NCBI GenBank assembly: GCA_016932895.1
Contig: JAFGCA010000056.1
Span: forward strand, 1 to 5,085
DNA from: Sedimentisphaerales bacterium
Lineage (GTDB): Bacteria; Planctomycetota; Phycisphaerae; Sedimentisphaerales; SG8-4
DNA length: 5,085 nucleotides
Direction: 5' to 3'
Shown here: positions 1 through 5,044 of the stretch, piece by piece
Layout: every line of letters begins with the position of its first letter
Numbering within the stretch: position 1 is the stretch's first letter
Program-made: the position numbers and the translations under genes
Notes under the pieces: model-generated
Told to the model about the DNA's origin: nothing
The model's database searches: none
The model's input: only the letters and a program-made list of their open reading frames with translations

Positions 1-833
1 GCCCCGACGTCACTGAGTACGAAATCCTGGCCCCGCGCATCGCCAAGGCCCGCAAGCCATGCCAATTCGTCATCCTCCGCCCCTACGATCACTCCGAACG
101 CATCCCGCTGACCGTCGCAGAGACCAATCCTGACGCCGGCACCATTACTCTGATCGTCCAAACCGTCGGAAAAACCACCCTCGAAATGGCCCAGACGCCC
201 GCCGAGAAGGGCTTCCTCGACGTCGTCGGGCCACTGGGCCACCCCAGCCACATTGAGAGCTTCGGCCGGGTCGTCTGCATCGGCGGTGGCCTTGGCGCCG
301 CCGTCATCTATCCGCAGGCGGTCGCGCTGCGCGACGCCGGCAACGAGGTCATCTCCATCATCGGCGCCCGCACCAAAGACCTCATTCTTCTCGAAGACCA
401 CCTCCGACGCGTCTCCGACGACGTCATCCTCACGACCGACGACGGCTCCGCCGGCCGCAAGGGTTTCGTCACCGACGCTCTCAAAAGCCTCCTCGATGAC
501 CCCGACCACCCCGTCGGCGCCATCTACTGCGCCGGGCCCGTAATCATGATGAAAGCCGTCGCCGAAACCACTCGCCCCGCCAAGATCCCCACGATCGTCA
601 GCCTCAACCCGATCATGGTCGACGGCACCGGCATGTGCGGCGGCTGCCGCGTCACCATCGACGGCCAGACCAAGTTCGCCTGTGTCGACGGGCCGGAATT
701 CGACGGCCACCACGTCGACTACGACGAACTCATGGACCGCCTCACGACCTACCGCAACATGGAGCAACGCTCCCGCCGGCAATACGAACAGCACCAGTGC
801 AAACTGCAGAAGAAGATCGACTCTTTATCATAA
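1..833 (+). CDS. nfnA: NfnA: small (FAD, [2Fe-2S]) subunit of NADH-dependent ferredoxin:NADP+ oxidoreductase, 5' end missing
   Basis: This is the small subunit of the cytoplasmic electron-bifurcating complex NfnAB (also described as sulfide dehydrogenase SudB), which binds FAD and NAD(H) and links NADH to reduced ferredoxin and NADPH. The reading frame is open from base 3 to the TAA at 831-833, giving 276 visible residues; by family comparison only about 10-15 N-terminal residues lie outside the window. Seen: the FAD-domain motif RIPLTV (99-116), the nucleotide-binding loop GGGLGA (282-299), YCAGPV (525-542), and the C-terminal cluster motif VDGTGMCGGCRV plus FACVDGPEF. Cysteine codons at 636, 645 and 681 and an aspartate codon at 621 match the three-Cys plus one-Asp [2Fe-2S] ligation known for this family. 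The related dihydroorotate dehydrogenase subunit PyrK is less likely because nfnB follows directly. Two oddities: Cys (codon 60-62) where the family usually has Gly in the 'K-P-G-Q-F' segment, and a charged, Gln/Arg/Lys-rich C-terminal tail of about 30 residues. The internal ATG at 186 is not the start because homology continues upstream. Confidence 0.93.
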   Translation, partial: PDVTEYEILAPRIAKARKPCQFVILRPYDHSERIPLTVAETNPDAGTITLIVQTVGKTTLEMAQTPAEKGFLDVVGPLGHPSHIESFGRVVCIGGGLGAAVIYPQAVALRDAGNEVISIIGARTKDLILLEDHLRRVSDDVILTTDDGSAGRKGFVTDALKSLLDDPDHPVGAIYCAGPVIMMKAVAETTRPAKIPTIVSLNPIMVDGTGMCGGCRVTIDGQTKFACVDGPEFDGHHVDYDELMDRLTTYRNMEQRSRRQYEQHQCKLQKKIDSLS

Positions 834-837
834 TCCC

Positions 838-842
838 AGGAA
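838..842 (+). promoter_or_regulatory. Ribosome binding site of nfnB
   Basis: AGGAA lies 7 nt before the ATG at 850, within the 16-bp gap after the nfnA stop. It fixes the nfnB start at 850 rather than at the in-frame ATG at 682, which lies inside nfnA. Confidence 0.75.
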
Positions 843-849
843 TCTGATC

Positions 850-2307
850 ATGTCCGACTCGCAGAATACGGATAAGAAACTCACCGCGAAAGATCGCCTC
901 GCCATCGATCGCGTCAAGATGCCCGAACGCCCGGGCAACGAACGCGCCACTGATTTCGACGAGGTCAACCTCGGCCTGACCGCCGAGCTCGCCGTCCGCG
1001 AGGCCCAGCGCTGCCTCCAATGCAAGAAGGCGCCGTGCGTCGACGGCTGCCCCGTCGGCATCGACATTCCGGGCTTCCTGGACAAGATCGCCAACCGCGA
1101 CTTTCTTGGCGCGGCCGCCCTGCTCCGCCGCGACAACAATCTCCCTGCCGTCACCGGCCGCGTCTGCCCGCAGGAAATCCAGTGCGAGGCCCTGTGCGTC
1201 CGCGGCAAGGCAGGCCAGCCCGTCGCCATCGGCTGGCTCGAACGTTTCGTTGCGGACTACGAAATGGCCCAACTGAAGAAAACCTCCCCCGCCGTCAACC
1301 CGCCCGAGCCCACCGGCTGCAAAGTCGCCTGCGTCGGCTCCGGCCCGGCCGGCATCAGTTGTGCCGGGGAACTCGCCAAGATGGGCCATGACGTGACTGT
1401 CTTCGAAGCCTTCCACAAGCCCGGCGGCGTCCTCGTCTACGGCATCCCCGAATTCCGCCTGCCCAATGACATCGTTGATCGCGAAATCAAGAACCTCAAG
1501 GCCCTGGGCGTTAAGATCGAATGCAACGTCGTCATCGGCCGCACCCTCACCATTGACCAATTCCTCAACGAAGAAGGCTTTGACGCCGTCTTCATCGCCA
1601 ACGGCGCGGGCCTGCCCATGTTCCTCCGCGTGCCCGGCGAAAACCTCAAGGGCGTCTACTCCGCCAACGAATACCTCACCCGCACCAACCTCATGGGCGC
1701 CTACCAGTTCCCCAACTCCGACACCCCCGTCATTGTCGGCAAGCGTGTTTGCGTCGTTGGCGGCGGCAATGTCGCCATGGACGCTGTGCGCACCTCCAAG
1801 CGCCTTGGCGCCGACGAATCCGTCATCATCTACCGCCGCGCCCTCGAACAGATGCCCGCCCGCGTCGAGGAAGTCCACCACGCCCAGCAAGAGGGAATTC
1901 GTTTCGAGATGCTGACGAATCCCATCGAAGTCCTCGGCGACGACAAGAGTTGGGTCCGCGGCCTGCGCTGCATTCGCATGGAGCTCGGTGAACCCGACGC
2001 CTCGGGCCGCCGCCGCCCCATCCCCATCGAAGGCTCCGAATTCGACATCGAATGCGACCTCGTCGTCGTCGCTGTCGGCACCGGCGCCAACCCCCTGATC
2101 ACCCAGACGACCCCCGAGCTCAAGACCAACAAGTGGGGCTACCTCGAAGTCGACGAAGCCACCCTCCAGACCACCATGCCCGGCGTCTTTGCCGGCGGCG
2201 ACATCGTCCGCGGCGCCGCCACCGTCATCCTCGCCATGGGCGACGGCAAAAAAGCCGCCTTCGCCATCCACGACTATCTCCAGGCCAAGGCGCCCGCCTC
2301 CTCCTGA
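850..2307 (+). CDS. nfnB: NfnB: large (bifurcating FAD, two [4Fe-4S]) subunit of NfnAB, GltD-like
   Basis: 485-residue NADPH-binding large subunit. With NfnA it catalyses the reversible reaction NADH + 2 reduced ferredoxin + 2 NADP+ giving NAD+ + 2 oxidised ferredoxin + 2 NADPH; the FAD of this subunit is the bifurcating one in characterised homologues. Seen in order: an N-terminal iron-sulfur domain with Cys55, 58, 63, 67 (CLQCKKAPCVDGCP) and Cys106, 112, 116 (CPQEIQCEALC). Only seven cysteines are present, which fits the non-cysteine (Glu) ligand reported for this family, with Glu109 a candidate. An FAD-binding GSGPAG follows at 163-168, then KPGGVLVYGIPEFRLP (190-205), a NADPH-binding GGGNVAMDA (304-312) followed by YRR (328-330), and the C-terminal flavin motif FAGGDIVRGAATVILAMGDG (447-466). 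Length matches the homotetrameric 'gltA' type. A glutamate synthase small subunit is the alternative by homology, but no large GltB gene is adjacent and the partner is NfnA. It is co-transcribed with nfnA (16-bp gap). No terminator is obvious before the convergent tRNA. Confidence 0.94.
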   Translation: MSDSQNTDKKLTAKDRLAIDRVKMPERPGNERATDFDEVNLGLTAELAVREAQRCLQCKKAPCVDGCPVGIDIPGFLDKIANRDFLGAAALLRRDNNLPAVTGRVCPQEIQCEALCVRGKAGQPVAIGWLERFVADYEMAQLKKTSPAVNPPEPTGCKVACVGSGPAGISCAGELAKMGHDVTVFEAFHKPGGVLVYGIPEFRLPNDIVDREIKNLKALGVKIECNVVIGRTLTIDQFLNEEGFDAVFIANGAGLPMFLRVPGENLKGVYSANEYLTRTNLMGAYQFPNSDTPVIVGKRVCVVGGGNVAMDAVRTSKRLGADESVIIYRRALEQMPARVEEVHHAQQEGIRFEMLTNPIEVLGDDKSWVRGLRCIRMELGEPDASGRRRPIPIEGSEFDIECDLVVVAVGTGANPLITQTTPELKTNKWGYLEVDEATLQTTMPGVFAGGDIVRGAATVILAMGDGKKAAFAIHDYLQAKAPASS

Positions 2308-2323
2308 CCCTGCGCAGCAAAAA

Positions 2324-2395
2324 AGCCGATGGTGAGATTTGAACTCACAACCGCCGCTTTACGAAAGCGGTGCTCTACCGTTGAGCTACATCGGC
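2324..2395 (-). tRNA. tRNA-Thr (anticodon CGU)
   Basis: A complete 72-nt cloverleaf is readable on the minus strand. Acceptor stem GCCGATG/CATCGGC pairs perfectly (7 bp); D stem GCTC/GAGC with loop AACGGTA; anticodon stem CCGCT/AGCGG with 7-nt loop TTCGTAA, anticodon CGT (plus-strand bases 2361-2363); variable region CGGTT; T stem GTGAG/CTCAC with loop TTCAAAT. It decodes ACG threonine codons. The discriminator is U (complement of base 2324), no CCA is encoded, and five more T follow, so CCA must be added by the nucleotidyltransferase. The T-run directly after the acceptor stem may help termination. It converges on nfnB with 16 bp between the gene ends. Confidence 0.97.
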
Positions 2396-2397
2396 AC

Positions 2398-2420
2398 GCC
2401 CAGCAGGATCCCAGCTGGGC
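2398..2420 (-). other. Hairpin in the 5' leader of the tRNA-Thr precursor
   Basis: GCCCAGC (2398-2404) and GCTGGGC (2414-2420) form a perfect 7-bp stem with a 9-nt loop, ending 2 bp from the mature tRNA 5' end. With the promoter at 2426-2453, transcription would begin near 2419, so the hairpin fills nearly the whole leader. Read on the plus strand it is followed by TCTTTAG, so it could also act as a weak terminator for nfnAB read-through. The function is inferred. Confidence 0.5.
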
Positions 2421-2425
2421 TCTTT

Positions 2426-2453
2426 AGTGTACCTTTCCCCGCCGTGCTGTCAA
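2426..2453 (-). promoter_or_regulatory. Sigma70-like promoter of tRNA-Thr
   Basis: On the minus strand a perfect -35 TTGACA (plus-strand 2448-2453) is followed by 16 nt and a -10-like TACACT (2426-2431, 4 of 6 matches). The predicted start is near 2419, about 24 nt before the mature tRNA 5' end. It lies between the AhpD-like gene and the tRNA, so the tRNA need not depend on upstream transcription. Confidence 0.7.
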
Positions 2454-2496
2454 CTCCCGGCCCCGGGAAAAATCCCCCTGATTCACCGCCAGCCCC

Positions 2497-2844
2497 CTAT
2501 TCGCCCGCCTCAAACGCATCCAGGGCCTCGATTACCGTCGGCAAATAAGCGTATCCCGGCCCGCCCTGCATCATCACCGCCACGCTCGCCGTCTCGAGCA
2601 CCTCCTGCCGACTGGCCCCCGCGTGCAACGCCCCCCTCACGTGCAGCACGACGCACGCCTCGCACCGCAGCGCCATCCCCACCGCCACCGCGATGAGCTC
2701 TTTCTCCTTCATGGACAGCGCCCCGTCCTTCATGATGCCCCTGTACATCTCCCGGAACCCCTGCGCCATGTCCGGCAGCTCCTTCTTCGCCTGCCGCATC
2801 CCCGCGTTGTGCCGCTGCACAAATGCCTTCACGTCCTCTGCCAT
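2497..2844 (-). CDS. AhpD-like / carboxymuconolactone decarboxylase family protein
   Basis: A 115-residue cytoplasmic protein, all-alpha in composition, with no signal peptide. The hallmark is C61-E-A-C64-V-V-L-H68 (CxxCxxxH), preceded by the acidic segment KEKEL (46-50) and followed by a Gly/Ala helix ending in EVLETASVAVMMQGGPGY. This matches the AhpD-like branch of the carboxymuconolactone decarboxylase fold, where the CxxC pair is a redox-active thiol and the His and a Glu act as proton relay. Such proteins are typically peroxidase-linked thiol oxidoreductases; true decarboxylases generally lack this cysteine pair. The exact substrate cannot be read from sequence, and no peroxiredoxin (ahpC) gene is adjacent. 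The ATG at 2842-2844 is supported by AGG at 2851-2853 (6-nt spacing) and a GGAAAGG at 2855-2861. It is monocistronic by context: the porin terminator lies upstream and the tRNA promoter downstream. No clear terminator of its own is seen. Confidence 0.88.
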   Translation of the reverse strand: MAEDVKAFVQRHNAGMRQAKKELPDMAQGFREMYRGIMKDGALSMKEKELIAVAVGMALRCEACVVLHVRGALHAGASRQEVLETASVAVMMQGGPGYAYLPTVIEALDAFEAGE

Positions 2845-2887
2845 TGCTTGCCTGCCTTTCCTGTTCGCCCCCTCGGCTCATCGGTGC

Positions 2888-2922
2888 GATGCCTACCACG
2901 CCCTTGTCCTATCATAGGCATC
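2888..2922 (-). promoter_or_regulatory. Promoter / candidate operator of the AhpD-like gene
   Basis: An 8-bp inverted repeat, GATGCCTA (2888-2895) and TAGGCATC (2915-2922), is separated by 19 bp. A -10-like TATGAT on the minus strand (2911-2916) sits within it, in a second small palindrome CCTAT-C-ATAGG (2908-2918). No good -35 is present; the place where one is expected falls in the poly-A tract (T-run on the minus strand) of the preceding terminator. The predicted start near 2904 would lie between the two arms, an arrangement typical of a repressor site. No regulator can be named. Confidence 0.4.
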
Positions 2923-2932
2923 TCTTCCTCCC

Positions 2933-2977
2933 AAAAAAAACGACGCCGCTGCCATCACGACAGCGGCGCCCGTTTTT
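2933..2977 (-). terminator. Intrinsic terminator of the porin gene (symmetrical, possibly bidirectional)
   Basis: CGCCGCTG (2944-2951) pairs with CAGCGGCG (2961-2968) around a 9-nt loop, with a small internal bulge and then CG pairing beyond it. The stem is flanked by eight A (2933-2940) and five T (2973-2977). Read on the minus strand the stem is followed by eight T, about 62-70 nt after the porin stop codon, a strong rho-independent terminator. The T-run on the other side makes it potentially active in both directions. Confidence 0.88.
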
Positions 2978-3038
2978 GTCTCTGCGTCTCGGCAGTGCGG
3001 TGCCCTCAAAGGGACTGCCGGATGCGTGCCAACTGAAC

Positions 3039-4499
3039 TTAGAACTGGAACTGCAACTGCGTGCGAACCAGGAACAAAGCGTTGTTCTGAACGCCGTCAA
3101 AGCCCGGACTCGACGAGACAACCGGCAGATCGTCGATGTACGTCACGTCCATGCTCAGCTTGAGATCCTGCGTCTTGTTGAGATACCAGTTCCAACCGCC
3201 GGCGTATTCCCAGCTGTCGTTGCTGTCCTCGACACAAACCTGCGAAATCCGGCTGACCATTTCGAACGTGTTGGGAACCAGGAAGTAACCCGCTTCCGCA
3301 TGCCAGCCGAAGTTGTCTAACTCGCGGCTTTCCGGCCACGTCCGGCCACCAAAATCGGTCTCCGCAGCCAGTTCCGTCCAGTCGGCGTTGACATGCTGAT
3401 ACCAGCCTTCCAGGTTGATCGCCAGGCCCTGATACTTGAACGAGGCATCCGCACCCAGCAATGTCGTCTCGCCGCCCAGCTCGTAAATGTCCGTCAAACC
3501 GTCCAATCCCGGAGCCAAGAATTCGTACGAGTCGCTCTCGCCGCCGGCAAAATGATCCTCGTCGCGATCGTTGCCATAGGCAAAGCTCGCACCAAGCATC
3601 GCCACCGGATCCTCATGCCACGCCAGGTCCGACGCGTTCTTGAAATCACTCGTCGTCGAGCCCATCAGCGGCAACACCATCCGCGCAGCCACCCCTGGGC
3701 TGTTGTCGTTATCCGCAATCGGGTCATCATTGGTATTCTGCAGCCCGTTGAAAATCATCGCCTGGTACACCGGCTTGTAGTCGCCCATGTCCAGCGTGCC
3801 GAACGCCTGAACACCTGTCACGCGATCAATGTTGAAGATCTCATTCGCCAGAGAACGATCAATCAACATCTGCCGACCCGAGCTGAGCGTCTCCTGCTTG
3901 CCGAACGGCCCCTTGAAACGCCCGGCCTTCACCCCCAGTTCCGGCATGAACTCGTACGACAAGTAGTACTCATACATGATCGCGGTGCCGTTGCCCTGGC
4001 TGTCATCCCCCAACGCCAGTGTGATCCCGTAGTCCAGATCCTTCATCACGTGACCATCAAAATACAACCGGCCTCGCTCCAGCTCGAACCCGCTGGCGCT
4101 GCTGTCCAGTCCGTCGCCGCCGGCTGCACGCGTCCCGTTCTTGTCCAGCTTACGGTCGCCCTCATCACTAAGCATATAGTAATGACGGAACTGCAAACGT
4201 GTGCCGATATTCAGCAGGAACTGATCGTCCACGCTCTTAATGAAAAACCCGTCATCGTACCCAGCCGTCAGGCCGGTCTCGGCAGCCGGCTGAGCGGAAT
4301 TCACCGCCAGCTCCGCCACCATCTGCCGCAGCAGCTCAGCATTGCGCTCTTCCAGCGTCTGCTGGCTCTGCTGAGCCTCCAGTTGGGCAATCCGCTCCTG
4401 CAATGCCGCGATCTCGGACTGCAGATCGGCATCCGCCGCCTGCACCGCCGTCGCGCCCAGCAGCAACGCTGCCGCAGCCACCAGTGTCAGTCTTCTCAT
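3039..4499 (-). CDS. Outer-membrane porin, Porin_O_P (OprP/OprO-like) family, with N-terminal coiled coil
   Basis: A 486-residue outer-membrane beta-barrel. Residues 1-21 are a signal peptide (MRR, then an Ala/Leu core, cleavage likely after V-Q-A21). Residues 26-65 form a coiled coil with hydrophobic positions L26, I30, L33, I37, L40 in 4-3 spacing, probably a periplasmic trimerisation segment. The barrel follows from about residue 80: FFIKSVDDQFLLNIGTRLQF, then FELERGRLYFDGHVMKDLDYGITLAL, then GVKAGRFKGPFGKQ, then RVTGVQAFGTL. These resemble the phosphate-selective porin O/P family, and the chain ends in LQFQF with the terminal aromatic residue expected for BAM-assembled proteins. The long loops are acidic (for example NTNDDPIADNDNS), so phosphate selectivity should not be assumed. 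There is a single cysteine, C422. The start at 4499 is chosen because AAAGGAG sits 7 nt upstream and the signal peptide begins there; an in-frame ATG at 4625 would add 42 charged residues ahead of it. It is monocistronic, ending in the terminator at 2933-2977. Confidence 0.88.
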   Translation of the reverse strand: MRRLTLVAAAALLLGATAVQAADADLQSEIAALQERIAQLEAQQSQQTLEERNAELLRQMVAELAVNSAQPAAETGLTAGYDDGFFIKSVDDQFLLNIGTRLQFRHYYMLSDEGDRKLDKNGTRAAGGDGLDSSASGFELERGRLYFDGHVMKDLDYGITLALGDDSQGNGTAIMYEYYLSYEFMPELGVKAGRFKGPFGKQETLSSGRQMLIDRSLANEIFNIDRVTGVQAFGTLDMGDYKPVYQAMIFNGLQNTNDDPIADNDNSPGVAARMVLPLMGSTTSDFKNASDLAWHEDPVAMLGASFAYGNDRDEDHFAGGESDSYEFLAPGLDGLTDIYELGGETTLLGADASFKYQGLAINLEGWYQHVNADWTELAAETDFGGRTWPESRELDNFGWHAEAGYFLVPNTFEMVSRISQVCVEDSNDSWEYAGGWNWYLNKTQDLKLSMDVTYIDDLPVVSSSPGFDGVQNNALFLVRTQLQFQF

Positions 4500-4500
4500 A

Positions 4501-4560
4501 CCTGTTCTCCTTTCGTTTCCTGCCATTTCCTTGTTCCGTTCCTGTTCCACCGCAGAACAG
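4501..4560 (-). promoter_or_regulatory. Purine-rich porin leader with repeats and alternative hairpins
   Basis: The minus-strand leader carries about six GGA motifs, one inside the Shine-Dalgarno. GAACAGG occurs twice exactly 40 bp apart (plus-strand CCTGTTC at 4501-4507 and 4541-4547). An upstream CTGTTC (minus strand, 4560-4555) can pair with GAACAG at 4547-4542 as a 6-bp hairpin with a 7-nt loop. It can instead pair with AGAACAG at 4508-4502, which overlaps the end of the Shine-Dalgarno and the spacer to the start codon. The pairing options are seen; a regulatory role is inferred. Confidence 0.35.
4507..4513 (-). promoter_or_regulatory. Ribosome binding site of the porin
   Basis: AAAGGAG on the minus strand, 7 nt before the ATG at 4499; a near-ideal Shine-Dalgarno that decides the start codon. 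Confidence 0.88.
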
Positions 4561-4579
4561 CGACTTTCCTTCGTGATCC

Positions 4580-4594
4580 GTATGACAGACATAC
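4580..4594 (-). promoter_or_regulatory. Candidate operator dyad upstream of the porin
   Basis: GTATG-ACAGA-CATAC is an inverted repeat with 5-bp arms about 80-95 bp before the porin start. Its left half belongs to a 9-bp element CCGTATGAC (4578-4586) that recurs at 4641-4649, 63 bp away. No regulator is identified. Confidence 0.3.
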
Positions 4595-5035
4595 TGCGCC
4601 TGTCCCGTCTTACCCTTATGTCCACCGTAATCGTCCCAAACCGTATGACTGCTTAAATATCCCCCCATTTTCAGCACTGATAGGCCCCCCATCCCAACGA
4701 CCCCTGCCGGAATCCTCCAGCATGCCTCCCAACGCTCGTCCTCCGTGCTCTCTCGCTGCCGTCCGTTACTCTCTACTGGACTCGCCTCGCCGAGCCTGAC
4801 GCCCCCCGCTTACCGTTGCATCGCAGGCCTGACTCCGCTACTCTCTCGCTCGGGCCAGTATTGTGGCCCTCCATATACAGCCTCCGCAAGGAAAAACACC
4901 GTTAAAAACCCGTTAATTCACCCAAACCGAACCCCTGCGACACGTCCGATACATCATTTTTTCTCTTCCCGACCACGACCACCCCAAGACAAAATCACCT
5001 TAACCCCTTACAAAATAAACGCTTACAGATAATTC
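4595..5035. other. Divergent intergenic region between porin and HAD gene, no convincing gene
   Basis: About 440 bp without a credible coding sequence. Open frames here have no ribosome binding site and give low-complexity Pro/Ser/Arg peptides. The part up to about 4870 is GC- and pyrimidine-rich on the plus strand and contains a 6-bp hairpin GGGCCA/TGGCCC (4852-4857, 4864-4869) with no T-run. From about 4885 onward it becomes markedly AT-rich, as expected for promoters of one or both divergent genes, but no clear -35/-10 pair stands out on either strand. Confidence 0.6.
4899..4916 (-). repeat. Tandem TTAACGG direct repeat, 11-bp period
   Basis: On the minus strand TTAACGG is repeated with its two copies starting 11 bp apart (plus-strand CCGTTAA at 4899-4905 and 4910-4916). 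Hexamer-like half sites one helical turn apart are the usual layout of response-regulator sites such as PhoB/PhoP boxes. It is about 400 bp upstream of the porin and about 130 bp upstream of the HAD gene. The regulatory role is inferred. Confidence 0.3.
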
Positions 5036-5039
5036 GAGG
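5036..5039 (+). promoter_or_regulatory. Ribosome binding site of the HAD gene
   Basis: GAGG lies 5 nt before the ATG at 5045 and supports that start. Confidence 0.6.
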
Positions 5040-5044
5040 CCCCC

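Noticed and set aside
682..849. N-terminal extension of NfnB from the ATG at 682
   Set aside because: It overlaps nfnA in another frame and lacks family similarity; 850 has a well-spaced AGGAA.
742..2271. Long minus-strand open frame (509 codons) antisense to nfnB
   Set aside because: It lies wholly within a confidently identified gene and encodes low-complexity Gly/Ala/Asp-rich sequence with no family motifs. It arises from the GC-biased third codon positions of nfnB.
850..2307. Glutamate synthase small subunit (GltD) as the function
   Set aside because: Homology alone allows it, but the adjacent NfnA subunit and the absence of a neighbouring GltB make NfnB the better call.
2510..2899. 129-codon minus-strand frame overlapping the AhpD-like gene
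   Set aside because: Different frame from the CxxCxxxH protein, Gly/Arg-rich with no motif; a shadow.
4500..4625. Porin start at the upstream in-frame ATG (4625)
   Set aside because: It would place 42 charged residues before a clear signal peptide; AAAGGAG at 4507-4513 supports 4499.
4336..4692. 118-codon minus-strand frame across the porin start
   Set aside because: It overlaps the porin signal peptide and coiled coil in another frame and has no supporting motif.
3393..4799. Plus-strand open frame (468 codons) antisense to the porin
   Set aside because: It has no ribosome binding site or recognisable domain, and its Arg/His/Gln-rich composition is typical of a reverse-complement shadow; the porin on the other strand has a signal peptide, Shine-Dalgarno and terminator.
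4852..4869. GGGCCA/TGGCCC hairpin as a terminator
   Set aside because: No T-run follows on either strand and no gene ends nearby.
4745..5032. 95-codon plus-strand frame in the intergenic region
   Set aside because: No ribosome binding site and Pro/Ser/Arg-rich low-complexity content; it ends just before the HAD ribosome binding site. Treated as noncoding.
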